Counted from the first letter of the stretch, positions 41,360-50,623 are shown. The stretch is DNA of 64,000 nt from Prescottella agglutinans (GCF_004011865.1 NZ_RKLP01000013.1:62001-126000), one strand, 5' to 3'. Numbers and translations: made by a program. Notes: a model not told the origin generated them from the letters alone.

Positions 41360-41418
41360 AGCGGTTACCTCATTTGTGGTCTCTGGTCGGTCCTGCGGAC
41401 GGCGACCTCGGATCTTTC

Positions 41419-41434
41419 GTCACGGAAAAGTAAC
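41419..41434 (+). promoter_or_regulatory. MtrA-like direct repeat upstream of M23 peptidase
   Basis: GTCAC-GGAAAA-GTAAC is a pair of five-base half sites in direct repeat, of the kind bound by the response regulator MtrA upstream of resuscitation factors and wall peptidases in actinomycetes. It lies 60 bases upstream of the M23 start codon. The assignment is by resemblance only. Confidence 0.45.
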
Positions 41435-41789
41435 AAAGAGGTATCGACTCGTCCACCGTGATCGGATCTTTATCTTGATAGGTTATGAACCGACCGGTTT
41501 CGAGGAAATCTGCTGGTCAGGCGCTTGAGTGCTCCGAAATCGAGCTCGGGCGGGGGCCGGGGCGGCCCGAAGTGGACCGTCGGGTCCGAACGCCTGGGGC
41601 GCCGTCCATCGAGGTCGAGCACCCAATCGGCGTGACGGGCGGACGAATTACGTCACTGTGACATGGAACCCCGGTCGGCGCTTGCGACCGCTCGACCAGA
41701 ACAAGATCGAATGGGCCCGCGAATCGACGGCCGGCTCGGCCCCCTTGTGACCGTGATCTCAGCCGAATGGCATGCGGACGCAAAGAAGC

Positions 41790-41817
41790 CGGCCCCGGCG
41801 CTGGGGCGCGGGGGCCG
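41790..41817 (-). terminator. intrinsic terminator of lrp gene
   Basis: CGGCCCC (41790-41796) pairs with GGGGCCG (41811-41817), with an inner GCGC-TGGG-GCGC hairpin and one G/G mismatch. On the minus strand it is followed by GCTTCTTTG, 11 bases after the lrp stop. Confidence 0.7.
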
Positions 41818-41828
41818 ACTCTCCGGGT

Positions 41829-42263
41829 CTAGCCCTTGAGCTTCTTCATCGTCAGGTGCGACTCGATCTTCGAGATCGCCGGCTGCTCCATCAGCTTGGT
41901 GCGCAGGAACACCTCGAAGGCGTTGAGGTCGGCGACAGCGACGCGGATGAAGTAGTCGGGCAGGCCGATCATGCGGCGGAACTCGACCACCTCGTCGAAG
42001 GCGCCCACCTCGTTCTCGAACTGCTCGACGGTCTTGCGGTCCTGCGACACGATCTCGGCGTTGACGATCACCTCGCATCCGCGTCCGACCGCGTCGGGAT
42101 CGACGACGGCTTGGTAGCCGACGATGACACCGTCGGCCTCGAGTCGTCGGACTCGCCGCAGGCACGGCGACGGCGTGAGCCCGACGCGATCGGCCAGTTC
42201 GGCATTCGTCAGCCGGGCGTTGGCGCGTAGCTCGCGCAATATTGCGCGGTCGAGATCATCCAC
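41829..42263 (-). CDS. Lrp/AsnC-family regulator
   Basis: 144 residues from GTG 42263. The N-terminal helix-turn-helix is LTNAELADRVGLTPSPCLRR (about 18-37), and the C-terminal RAM domain includes FRRMIGLPDYFIRVAVADLN. Lrp-type regulators of this size sense amino acids and commonly control the divergent AzlCD branched-chain amino-acid exporter, as placed here. A 16-base palindrome overlaps its own first codons, suggesting tight autoregulation. Confidence 0.88.
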   Translation of the reverse strand: MDDLDRAILRELRANARLTNAELADRVGLTPSPCLRRVRRLEADGVIVGYQAVVDPDAVGRGCEVIVNAEIVSQDRKTVEQFENEVGAFDEVVEFRRMIGLPDYFIRVAVADLNAFEVFLRTKLMEQPAISKIESHLTMKKLKG

Positions 42264-42304
42264 AGCAGAATATTGCGCCGAATAAGCCGTTCAGGCAATA
42301 TCCG
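42233..42304. promoter_or_regulatory. cluster of Lrp-type sites
   Basis: CGCGCAATATTGCGCG at 42233-42248 is a perfect 16-base palindrome inside the first codons of lrp. AATATTGCGCC (42269-42279), GGCAATATCCGG (42294-42305) and TATTATTGCGG (42331-42341) repeat the half site ATTGCG or its complement. Spaced repeats of one half site fit the multimeric binding of Lrp proteins. Confidence 0.65.
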
Positions 42305-42330
42305 GCAATCAAATGCCAGTCCCTCGACAC

Positions 42331-42336
42331 TATTAT
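42331..42336 (+). promoter_or_regulatory. -10 box of a leaderless azlC transcript
   Basis: TATTAT ends six bases before the GTG start at 42343. No ribosome site fits, so the transcript probably begins at the start codon. Confidence 0.5.
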
Positions 42337-42342
42337 TGCGGG

Positions 42343-43077
42343 GTGACCAGCGCGTTTCCCGAACCGGGCCTCCGAGCCCACGCCACCGAGTCGCGCAGGT
42401 CCGATCTCCGTGCGGCGGCCCGAGACACCGTCTCGGTCGGGTTCGGGCTGTTCCCGCTCGGTCTGGCGTTCGGACTGCTTCTCGTCCAGTCCGGCTTCCA
42501 CTGGTGGTGGGCGCCGATCTTCTCCCTCATGATCTACGCGGGTTCGCTCGAGTTCCTCGCGATCGGGTTGGTGCTCGCGGTCACGCCCCTCGCCTCCGTG
42601 GCGATGACGACGTTCCTCGTGAACTTCCGCCACGTCTTCTACGGGCTGTCGTTCCCGCTGCATCGGGTGAAGGGGCCGGCGGCGCGGCTCTACAGCATGT
42701 ACGCGTTGACCGACGAGGCGTACGCCGTCACCGCTGCCAAGGATCCGCGTTCGCTGAGCAGTCGGCGCATCCTCTTCATCCAGGTGTTCTGCCAGCTGTA
42801 CTGGGTACTCGGCGGTGTCGTCGGAGCGGTCGTCGGCAACGTGATCCCGATGCAGCTCCTCGGTCTGGACTTCGCGCTCACCGCGCTGTTCGTGGTGCTG
42901 GCGATCGACGCGTACCGGGTCCGCCCGGATGTGCCCACACCGATCCTGGCGTTGCTGAGCGCCCTGGTCGCGCTGGTGGTCGCGCGCGATCAGATGCTGG
43001 TGGTCGCGATGTCGGTGTTCGTGGTGACGCTGCTGGCCCGCTTCGCGCTGGACCGACGGAGGCGCGCCCGTGCCTGA
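42343..43077 (+). CDS. azlC: AzlC-type branched-chain amino-acid exporter subunit
   Basis: About 244 residues from GTG 42343. Multiple hydrophobic helices with the family signature VGFGLFPLGLAFGLLLVQSG near the start, FSLMIYAGSLEFLAIGLVLA, and FLVNFRHVFYGLSFPLHRVK. AzlC forms the large subunit of the AzlCD exporter for branched-chain or azaleucine-like amino acids. Its end overlaps azlD by eight bases. It is divergent from lrp. Confidence 0.88.
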   Translation: MTSAFPEPGLRAHATESRRSDLRAAARDTVSVGFGLFPLGLAFGLLLVQSGFHWWWAPIFSLMIYAGSLEFLAIGLVLAVTPLASVAMTTFLVNFRHVFYGLSFPLHRVKGPAARLYSMYALTDEAYAVTAAKDPRSLSSRRILFIQVFCQLYWVLGGVVGAVVGNVIPMQLLGLDFALTALFVVLAIDAYRVRPDVPTPILALLSALVALVVARDQMLVVAMSVFVVTLLARFALDRRRRARA

Positions 43078-43396
43078 CGTGTCGTACATCCTGTCGGCGC
43101 TCGTGGTGATCATGGCCGTCACCTTCGCGCTGCGGGCCGTGCCGTTCGCCGTGATCGCGCCGCTGCGCTCGTCCGCGCTGGTGCACTACCTGGGCGCCCA
43201 CATGCCGGTCGGCATCATGTTGATCCTCGCCGTCTACACGCTGCGGAACGTCTCGATCGCGCCGGCGTCGCTCGGGCCCGCGGTCGCCGCGCTCGGCGTG
43301 ACGATCGGTCTGCATCTCTGGCGTCGACACGCGCTGCTCAGCATCGTCGGGGGCACCGCGGCTTACATGGTTCTCCTGAATTGGGTGTTCGGCTGA
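43070..43396 (+). CDS. azlD: AzlD-type branched-chain amino-acid exporter subunit
   Basis: 108 residues from GTG 43070, inside the end of azlC. Four short hydrophobic helices, with FALRAVPFAVIAPLRSSALV and YLGAHMPVGIMLILAVYTLR, match the AzlD small subunit, which has no function without AzlC. The overlap indicates translational coupling and a matched subunit ratio. Confidence 0.88.
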   Translation: MPDVSYILSALVVIMAVTFALRAVPFAVIAPLRSSALVHYLGAHMPVGIMLILAVYTLRNVSIAPASLGPAVAALGVTIGLHLWRRHALLSIVGGTAAYMVLLNWVFG

Positions 43397-43559
43397 ACCG
43401 GAGTACGCAGCTCGTCGCGGCGATTCGCGCGCTCGTCGCACAGTTCGGTCCCGTCGCCGATCCGGATCCCCGATTTTGGGACAGAACTTGCATGTCAGAG
43501 GCATTTCGATTGATTGTGGGCGCAATTTCACCGGAGTGTCGGCCGTTAGCCTTGTCACT

Positions 43560-45113
43560 GTGACGTCGCACGTGGATGAACCCGGATCGCTGGCCACACC
43601 GACCAGGATTCGCAGCTCGGTATTCCGGAACAAGGTGACCTCCGCGCAGGCGGCCGTCGAGTTCATCCACCCCCACGACACTGTGGCGATCAGCGGCTTC
43701 GCCAGCGCCGGCACGCCCAAGGCGATCATCCCGGCGCTCGCCGACCGCATCCACGCCGTGCGCGGCGCCGGGTCGAACTTCACCATCAACCTGCTGACGG
43801 GTGCGTCGGTGTCCGCGGGCACCGAGCGCTTGCTGGCCGAGGTCGACGGCATCTCGCTGCGCATGCCCTACCAGTCGGAGCCGACCGCCCGCCGCAACAT
43901 CAACAGCGGCCGCATGGACTACGTCGACATCCACCTGTCGCACGTCGCGCAGCAGGTGTGGGAGGGCTACTACGGCAACGTCGACGTGGCGGTCGTCGAG
44001 GTCGCGGGCATCACGGAGTCGGGCGAACTCGTCCCGTCGGCGTCCATCGGCAACAACAAGACCTGGCTCGACGTCGCCGACAAGATCATCCTCGAGGTGA
44101 ACTCGTGGGTGCCCGAGGCGATGGCCGGAATCCACGACATCTACTACGGCACCGCGCTGCCGCCGTACCGCAAGCCGATCCAGCTCACCTCGGTCGAGGA
44201 CCGCATCGGCCAGCCCACCCTGAAGGTGGACCCGAACAAGGTGGTCGCGGTAGTCGAGACCGACGCCCGCGACAGCGCGAGCCCGCTCACCCCGCCCGAC
44301 GAGATCAGCCAGGCCATCGCCGCGCACGTGCTCGACTTCTTCGAGCACGAGGTTGCGCAGGGCCGGCTGCCCGCCGACGGCCTGCTGCCGCTGCAGTCGG
44401 GCATCGGCAACGTCGCGAACGCGGTCCTGCAGGGTCTCGACGCCGGCCCGCACAAGGGGCTGACCTGCTTCTCCGAGGTGATCCAGGACGGCATGCTGCA
44501 CCTCATCAAGCACGGCACCGTGCGCTACGCCTCGGCGACGTCGCTGGCGTTGTCGGAGGCCGGCATCGACGAACTGGTGTCGAACATCGACTTTTACCGC
44601 AAGCACATCGTGTTGCGCCCGCAGGAGATCAGCAATCACCCGGAGATCGTCCGCCGCCTCGGCATCATCGCGATGAACGGCATGCTCGAGGCGGACATCT
44701 ACGGCAACGTGAACTCGACGCATGTCATGGGCACCAAGATCATGAACGGGATCGGTGGCTCCGGCGACTTCGCCCGCAACGGCTACCTGTCGATGTTCCT
44801 GAGCCCGTCCACAGCAAAGGGGGGTGCGATCTCGTCGATCGTGCCGATGGTCCCGCACGTCGACCACACCGAGCACGACGTCCAGGTGCTCGTCACGGAG
44901 CAGGGTCTCGCGGACCTGCGCGGGCTGTCGCCGCGCAAGCGCTCCCGTGTGGTGATCGACAAGTGCGCGCACCCGGACTACCGGGCGATGCTGCTCGACT
45001 ACGTCGACCGCGCCGAGGCCTACCCGTCGGCCGGGCACACCCCGCACCTGCTGGGCGAGTCGCTGTCGTTCCACCAGCGGTTCAACGAGACCGGTTCGAT
45101 GCTGCCGAACTGA
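43560..45113 (+). CDS. acetyl-CoA hydrolase/CoA-transferase (succinyl-CoA:acetate type)
   Basis: 517 residues from GTG 43560; the frame is open to 43476 but the added residues are not conserved-looking. Class I CoA-transferase of the Cat1/Ach1 family. The N-terminal DTVAISGFASAGTPKAIIPA and the catalytic Glu in LTCFSEVIQDGML (about 297-309) are clear, as are GNVNSTHVMGTKIMNGIGGS and LVTEQGLADLRGLSPRKRS in the C-terminal domain. It moves CoA between succinyl-CoA and acetate or related acids. TAGCCT ends seven bases before the GTG, so the transcript may be leaderless. Confidence 0.87.
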   Translation: MTSHVDEPGSLATPTRIRSSVFRNKVTSAQAAVEFIHPHDTVAISGFASAGTPKAIIPALADRIHAVRGAGSNFTINLLTGASVSAGTERLLAEVDGISLRMPYQSEPTARRNINSGRMDYVDIHLSHVAQQVWEGYYGNVDVAVVEVAGITESGELVPSASIGNNKTWLDVADKIILEVNSWVPEAMAGIHDIYYGTALPPYRKPIQLTSVEDRIGQPTLKVDPNKVVAVVETDARDSASPLTPPDEISQAIAAHVLDFFEHEVAQGRLPADGLLPLQSGIGNVANAVLQGLDAGPHKGLTCFSEVIQDGMLHLIKHGTVRYASATSLALSEAGIDELVSNIDFYRKHIVLRPQEISNHPEIVRRLGIIAMNGMLEADIYGNVNSTHVMGTKIMNGIGGSGDFARNGYLSMFLSPSTAKGGAISSIVPMVPHVDHTEHDVQVLVTEQGLADLRGLSPRKRSRVVIDKCAHPDYRAMLLDYVDRAEAYPSAGHTPHLLGESLSFHQRFNETGSMLPN

Positions 45114-45124
45114 GCTCCTCCCCG

Positions 45125-45145
45125 GTCGGATTCCGCGAATCCGAC
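45125..45145. terminator. hairpin between CoA-transferase and MFS genes
   Basis: GTCGGATTC-CGC-GAATCCGAC is a perfect 9-base stem with a 3-base loop in the convergent gap, 12 bases after the CoA-transferase stop. Confidence 0.75.
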
Positions 45146-45187
45146 ACCTCGGGCTCACGCCGACATTCCGGCGCGTCACGGTGGGGT

Positions 45188-46825
45188 TCAGGGAGTCTCG
45201 GTCACCGTGTCGGGTCCCTCGTCGCGCTCGCCCACCGGCCTGCGGGGAATTCTCCCGGTGAAGAACAGCGCGCCGACGGCCAGCAGCGCCGCCACCGACA
45301 GTGCGCTCTGCAGCGCCTCGAGGCGGGCGTCGGTGTTGGCGGCGACCACCGCGTCGGCGACTGGCGGGTCGACGTTCGCGTCCGCCAGGGCCGCGTCGAG
45401 TTGGGTGTCGCTGAGGAACGGCACGCCGCTCGCGAGGTCGACGGTGGCCTGTTCCTGCACCGCCGGGGGGACCCGCGGATCGTTCTCGATGCCGGCGACG
45501 ATCGACGCACCGAGCGTCGTGATCAGCACCGAGCCGATCAGCGCGGTGCCGAGGGAGGCCCCGAGATTGGTGGCGGTGTTCTGCAGTCCGCCGACCTCGG
45601 CGCTGCGCGAGTCCGGGACGGCGGAGACCGTGACCGCGCCCAACTGCGAGGAGAGGGCGCCCAGCCCGAGGCCCATCAGCAGCATCGGGACGGCGACGAT
45701 CCCGGCGCCGGCGCCGGGATCCATCCCGGCCGCGAGGATGAGAATGCCCACGGTCATCGACGCCAGCCCGAGCCTGACCACGCGCCGGGGCATCGCCTGC
45801 GGCCACAGCTTGGGAATGCCCACCGCGGCCGCCAGCAGCGCCACCGACAGCGGCAGCAGTCGCACGCCTGTCTGCAGCGCGCTCAGCTCGAGTACGACGG
45901 ACAGGAACAGCGGCACGGTGAAGAAGACGCCCGCCTGAATCATGAACTGTGCGAAGAACATCGTCAGCCCGCCGGCCAGTTGGCGGTTGCCGAACAGCCG
46001 GGTGTCGAGCAGGGGATCTCGGCCGCGGCGGGTCAGGTATGCCTCCCACCGCGTGAGGGCGTAGACCACCAGGAGTCCGCCGAGGACCAGCCACACCACC
46101 GGAGACAGTCCCAGCACCTCGGGACCGCCGGTGCGGCTGCGCAGCCACCCCCACTCGCCGGACCGGAGCACGCCGTACACCACGAGACCGAGACCGAGCA
46201 CCGACAGCGCCGACCCGACGAGATCGAGGCGCACCCGCGACGGCGGGGCGTCCTCGATCCTGCGCAGCACCGGCAGGATCAGCAGGACCAGGACCACCTC
46301 GCCCGCGAAGACGTACCGCCACGACGCGAACGTCGTCACGGCGCCGCCGATCAGTGGTCCCGCCGCGACCGCGATCGCGCCCGACGCCGCGATCAATCCG
46401 TATGCGCTCGAACGTCTCTCGGGGGCGAAGTTGGACGCGACCAGCGCAACGATTGCCGGCATGATCAGTGCGGCGCCGATGCCCTCGAGCAGCGACCACC
46501 CGATCAGCAGGACGGCGAGATTCGGGGCGAGCGCGGTGGTGAGCGAGCCCGAACCGTAGATCACCAGTCCGATTGCGAACGCCCGCCGCCGTCCGATGAT
46601 GCTGCCGACCTTGCCTCCGGTGATCATCAGCGTCGCCATCACGAGCGTGTACAGCGTGATCGCGGTCTGGATTCCGGTGATCGTGGTGCCCAGGTCGGAC
46701 GCGACCATCGCCATCGACACGTTCATCACCGAACTGTCGAGGGTCATTAGGAACTGCCCGGCCGACAGCGTCGCCAGCACGAGCGTCGCCCGTGCCCCGG
46801 CCCGCGATCCGGTGTCGGCCTGCAT
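45188..46825 (-). CDS. DHA2-family (EmrB/QacA-type) MFS efflux transporter
   Basis: 545 residues from ATG 46825 with about fourteen transmembrane helices. The signature FLMTLDSSVMNVSMAMVASD (about 26-45) with Asp in helix 1, then GGKVGSIIGRRRAF (motif A) and the motif C region YGLIAASGAIAVAAGPLIGG (about 141-160), identify a drug:H+ antiporter of the DHA2 group. A large extracellular loop near the C-terminus (about 440-500) is typical. It follows a MalT/LuxR-type regulator on the same strand by 44 bases and is its probable target. Confidence 0.87.
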   Translation of the reverse strand: MQADTGSRAGARATLVLATLSAGQFLMTLDSSVMNVSMAMVASDLGTTITGIQTAITLYTLVMATLMITGGKVGSIIGRRRAFAIGLVIYGSGSLTTALAPNLAVLLIGWSLLEGIGAALIMPAIVALVASNFAPERRSSAYGLIAASGAIAVAAGPLIGGAVTTFASWRYVFAGEVVLVLLILPVLRRIEDAPPSRVRLDLVGSALSVLGLGLVVYGVLRSGEWGWLRSRTGGPEVLGLSPVVWLVLGGLLVVYALTRWEAYLTRRGRDPLLDTRLFGNRQLAGGLTMFFAQFMIQAGVFFTVPLFLSVVLELSALQTGVRLLPLSVALLAAAVGIPKLWPQAMPRRVVRLGLASMTVGILILAAGMDPGAGAGIVAVPMLLMGLGLGALSSQLGAVTVSAVPDSRSAEVGGLQNTATNLGASLGTALIGSVLITTLGASIVAGIENDPRVPPAVQEQATVDLASGVPFLSDTQLDAALADANVDPPVADAVVAANTDARLEALQSALSVAALLAVGALFFTGRIPRRPVGERDEGPDTVTETP

Positions 46826-46869
46826 ACCTGATTGAAGCAGGCCGGGGCGTCGACCTGGGGTCGATCGGC

Positions 46870-49467
46870 TCAGTCGATCAAACCCGTCCGGTATGCGATC
46901 TCGAGCGCCTCGTCCCGCGAGTGCGCACCGATCTTGCGGTACAGCGTCCGCAGCTGGCTCTTGACAGTGTTGCTCGACACGAACAGCTTTCGCGCGATCT
47001 CGAGCGTCGACAGTCCCTGCGCCAACTCGACGAGCACCGCATGCTCCCGCTCGGTCAGCTCGACGTGGTGCACCGCGGCCGGGTAGATCTCGGGCACATC
47101 GGACGCCAGGAACGCCGCCGCCGCCGTGGACGACAGGGGCGCCGCCGCGTCGAGACCGGCGACCAGTTCGCGCGGCACGGTCGCGAGTGTGCCGACGAGG
47201 CCGGTGCGATCGGCGATGGCGGCGGCGTGGGCCCACGCCCGGGCCGCCGCGGCCTTCTCGCCGAGCGTGCGGTGGGCCGCCGCCTCGATGAGCAGCACCT
47301 CGAGCTGGGTGCGGGTGAACGGATGGCTGAACCAGTCGCACTTCCGGCACAGTGCCAGTGCGGTGGCGGGCGAGCCGGTGAGCAGGTGCACGCGGGCGGC
47401 CGTGGCCACGATCAACGGCGCTTCGACCGGCTGCGCCTCGATTGTCGCCAGCGCCCGATTGCCTTCGCCGAGCGCCAGGCGCAGATCGAGCTCGAGGGAG
47501 GTCATGAGCCGTGCGATAGCGGAACCGTTGCGGATCGCCGCCGAGTGCGAGGTGACGGCCCGCTGGAGGACGGCCATGCCCGTGTACGCCTGCCCGGTCG
47601 CCAACGCGTGGCGGCAGTGCGCATAGGTGATGTACGGCCACAGTTCCTCTCGCTCCGACGCTTCCCCCAGTTCGTCGAGCCATCGTCCGGCGGCGGCGAG
47701 ATCGAGGTGGTCGAGCGCGACGAGGGTCCGTGCGACCAGGCCACCCACCTTGACCATCGGTTCGAGCCAGCCGTCCGGGTCCGGGTGCGCGTCCTCGAGC
47801 TCGAGCCACTCCTCGGTTCGCCGGGGCTCCCCGATGATCGCCCAGTTCATCGCCGAGTTGCCGGCCGCGTTGCGGGCGACGAAATCGACCCGCTGTCCCA
47901 GCGCGCCACGGTGGGCCAACCGCAGTTCCACCGCGGATTCGGCGAACGCCCCGGCCAGCTGGTAGGTGATCCCCCACTGCAGTCGCATCACCGGCAGCTG
48001 GGGACCGACGTCCTCCGGCCGCGCCTCCAGCGCCCCGCGGACCAGGTGCGACAGGCGTCGCGTCATCTCGGCGGCGCGATCGTGCTCGCCGGCCAGCCGC
48101 AGCATGAGCGACTGCACGCAACCGATGGCGAGGGCATCACGCGCCTCCGCGGTCGTCCCGAGCTTCTCGAGCGCCGCCGGATCCCGCGGCAGCGCGTCGG
48201 CGGGAATCGTCGGCTGTGAGCCGAGGAGGACGAACAGATCGCGGCCGGCCTTGATGACCGGACGTTCCTCGACGAGATCCGGCGGTAGTTCACGCAGCGC
48301 CGAACGCAGGAGGCCGAAATGACCGCCGACGAGCCGGACCCAGTGCTCCTCGAGCAGTTCGATCGCCAGTTCCCAGTTGCGCGCCTCGAGGGCGTAGGAC
48401 AATGCCTCGGCCACTTCGCCCCGGGCCGCGGCATTGCGTGCGAGCGCGGTCAGCCGCCGGGCGGGTTCGAGCCCGGTTCGCTCCTGGACAACGAGGAGCC
48501 GGTCGCGAACCGCCGGCGTGTACTCCCAGGCATCGCCCACAGTTGTCTCGCAATGATTGACGATTCCGGCGGTTTCGAGAACGGCGAGGCGGTGCGCGGC
48601 ATCGTCGGCGCCGGTCAGTAGCCGCGCGACCTCGGGTGTGATCATGCGCGCGGCCGCGATGCCGATGACGAAGTCTCGATCGGCGTCAACCGAAGGATGT
48701 TGGAGGACAACCGATTGCACGAACCGGTCGATCGCGACGTCCAGGCGGTACACGAGGAGCCCGCGCCGATCGCGGGCGGCGGGGAGGCTCTTGGCGACGA
48801 CGACCGCGATCCGCATCAAGGCCGGCACGGCGGAGACGCGCCCGAGAATGTACTCCAATTCACCAGGTCTGAGGCTGATTTCCGCATGCGCAAACAGATC
48901 CTCGGCTTCCGCCGGTGTGTACATCAGGTCCCGCGCGAGAATGAGTTCGTGCGTCGGCTCCATCAAGATCGGATCACCGAACAACGAGCGCCCGCAGGCC
49001 GTGGCAACGATGTTCACGTTGTGACAGCGGTCGAGGAGATGCAGGATCTCCTCCTCGATCCGCTCGTCCTCCACCAGGTCGATGCGGTCCAGCACGAGCA
49101 GGACCGGTGCGCCACTGCGGGCGAGGGATTCTCGAACCTCCTCGGCACCGGACCCGGATCGGGTGCTCGGAATCGTTTCTCCGGCAACGATGCCCGACGC
49201 CCGGATTCGGTCGGCCATGGACTGCCAGTAGATCTCGGCATCCGTGCAGCCCGCGAAGGCCGGAATCCGCAGCACCGCGCGGACGTCCGATCGAGTCGCC
49301 TCCAGCCACGACACGACCAGTTCGGTCTTGCCGAACCCGCGCGGTGCTCGGATGACGGTGATGGGCGAGTTCCGGTCCAGCCGGGCCAGGAGTCGCGTGC
49401 GCGGAGGCGCCCATGCGGCATTGCGGCTCGGTACAGGACTCGAACTGCTGCCGTCTCGCCGTGTCAT
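46870..49467 (-). CDS. large ATP-dependent LuxR-family regulator (MalT/LAL type)
   Basis: About 865 residues from ATG 49467 (in-frame starts up to 49542 exist). An N-terminal STAND-type ATPase has Walker A IRAPRGFGKTELV (about 40) and a Walker B-like VLLVLDRIDLVEDER (about 120). A long helical, TPR-like middle region (about 330-790) follows, and a C-terminal LuxR helix-turn-helix ELAQGLSTLEIARKLFVSSN (about 815-834). Such proteins act as ATP-switched activators. It lies directly upstream of the DHA2 efflux gene. Confidence 0.85.
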   Translation of the reverse strand: MTRRDGSSSSPVPSRNAAWAPPRTRLLARLDRNSPITVIRAPRGFGKTELVVSWLEATRSDVRAVLRIPAFAGCTDAEIYWQSMADRIRASGIVAGETIPSTRSGSGAEEVRESLARSGAPVLLVLDRIDLVEDERIEEEILHLLDRCHNVNIVATACGRSLFGDPILMEPTHELILARDLMYTPAEAEDLFAHAEISLRPGELEYILGRVSAVPALMRIAVVVAKSLPAARDRRGLLVYRLDVAIDRFVQSVVLQHPSVDADRDFVIGIAAARMITPEVARLLTGADDAAHRLAVLETAGIVNHCETTVGDAWEYTPAVRDRLLVVQERTGLEPARRLTALARNAAARGEVAEALSYALEARNWELAIELLEEHWVRLVGGHFGLLRSALRELPPDLVEERPVIKAGRDLFVLLGSQPTIPADALPRDPAALEKLGTTAEARDALAIGCVQSLMLRLAGEHDRAAEMTRRLSHLVRGALEARPEDVGPQLPVMRLQWGITYQLAGAFAESAVELRLAHRGALGQRVDFVARNAAGNSAMNWAIIGEPRRTEEWLELEDAHPDPDGWLEPMVKVGGLVARTLVALDHLDLAAAGRWLDELGEASEREELWPYITYAHCRHALATGQAYTGMAVLQRAVTSHSAAIRNGSAIARLMTSLELDLRLALGEGNRALATIEAQPVEAPLIVATAARVHLLTGSPATALALCRKCDWFSHPFTRTQLEVLLIEAAAHRTLGEKAAAARAWAHAAAIADRTGLVGTLATVPRELVAGLDAAAPLSSTAAAAFLASDVPEIYPAAVHHVELTEREHAVLVELAQGLSTLEIARKLFVSSNTVKSQLRTLYRKIGAHSRDEALEIAYRTGLID

Positions 49468-49657
49468 CAAGAAGCACCCCCCGGCTCGGTCATGGCTGAG
49501 CCCGCCTCGTGGGAACGACGGGCGGAACAGTCGCTCCATCAACCTATTCGATCTCGATCATTGCAAACTACGGTTTCGGGGGTCGTCGTGGCCTGCGGTT
49601 CCCGCGGGGTGAGACCTCGTATTGCTCGCCCGGCAGCCCTGCGGCACTCTCGGCGAG

Positions 49658-50623
49658 ATGAGCGAGCGTGTACCGGATCCGGCGTTGCACGGGTCGGTCC
49701 GCGCACCGCGACCCGATTCCCCGAAGGTGCATCCGAGTTCCGTCCGGCGCGTCGCATACCTCGACATCGACCGACCGGACGGAGTCGGTGGGACCCTCGT
49801 CCTCGGCGGGCGCGCGTGGGATTTCGCGATCGACGCGGACCGGCGGCCGTCGGTCCGCGAGGCGGTCACGCTGCGGGCCTCGGTGGATTACCACGGCGGC
49901 CGAACCCTCTCCGGCATCGAGACTTCGCCGGCCGTGCCGGAACTCGCCGCCCTCGTCGGGCACTCCGCGATCGCCGGGTTCCGCGGGCGCGTGGCCGATG
50001 CCGCCCCGCGGGTGTCCGCGCCACTGGCCCTGCTGCTGGACGACGTTCCGATGGGGACGCTGATCTCCGGCCACGCGGTGTCCGCGGCCAGGGAACGGGA
50101 CGGCGATAGCGTGACCGCCAGTACCGGATATGTCCCCGTCGGTGACCAGTGCGCGGGCTACTCCGCGAACGGAGCGTTGATCACGACGATCGCGGTGCGT
50201 GGACGCAGCCCCGTCGCGGACGGGCCGGCCGCCCCGCCCGCCCACGATGCGTTCGGGCGCTCACCGCGCCCGCTCGCGGTTCACTCGATGCGCCGGCGGC
50301 GGCGAATCGACCGGTGGGTCGTCGACGGCGCGATCCACATCGACGCGATGTTCCGCGACACGTACGGTCGGGCCGACGGCGTCGAGACCGTGATCCACGA
50401 GTACGAACTGACCGTGATCGCGGACGAGGGCACCGGGGTGATCCGCGAGGCCGTCGCGACCCCGCGGGTGTTGCCGTGGTTCGACTGCCCGGGTGCGGTG
50501 GCGAGCGCCGGACGTCTGGTCGGCATGACGCTCGACCGGGTGGAGGGGACGGTGCGTCGTGAACTGCGGGGCGTGGACACCTGCACCCACCTCAACGACC
50601 TGCTGCGGAGCATCGCCCACTGA
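49658..50623 (+). CDS. DUF2889 domain protein
   Basis: 321 residues from ATG 49658. The C-terminal signature GVDTCTHLNDLLRSI (about 304-318) together with RRIDRWVVDGAIHIDAMFRD is typical of DUF2889 proteins, which occur beside catabolic genes and have no known function. No signal peptide. It is divergent from the LuxR-type regulator, separated by 190 bases, and convergent with the sensor kinase. Confidence 0.75.
   Translation: MSERVPDPALHGSVRAPRPDSPKVHPSSVRRVAYLDIDRPDGVGGTLVLGGRAWDFAIDADRRPSVREAVTLRASVDYHGGRTLSGIETSPAVPELAALVGHSAIAGFRGRVADAAPRVSAPLALLLDDVPMGTLISGHAVSAARERDGDSVTASTGYVPVGDQCAGYSANGALITTIAVRGRSPVADGPAAPPAHDAFGRSPRPLAVHSMRRRRRIDRWVVDGAIHIDAMFRDTYGRADGVETVIHEYELTVIADEGTGVIREAVATPRVLPWFDCPGAVASAGRLVGMTLDRVEGTVRRELRGVDTCTHLNDLLRSIAH

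Larger units (their letters stand above)
41360..41828. other. intergenic region between lrp and M23 peptidase genes
   Basis: 469 bases with no convincing gene; the short frames present are GC-driven. Recognisable pieces are the MtrA-like repeat (41419-41434), the palindrome GTCAC-T-GTGAC (41652-41662) and the lrp terminator (41790-41817). The M23 promoter must lie in 41380-41500, a comparatively AT-rich stretch (ATCTTTATCTTGATAGGTTATG). Confidence 0.6.

Noticed and set aside
41517-41783. Short frames on both strands in the lrp-M23 gap
   Set aside because: No ribosome site, low-complexity translations and no membrane or domain signal.
43338-46750. Very long open frames on both strands over the CoA-transferase and MFS genes
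   Set aside because: Shadow frames in opposite or alternative phase to genes with clear catalytic and membrane motifs.
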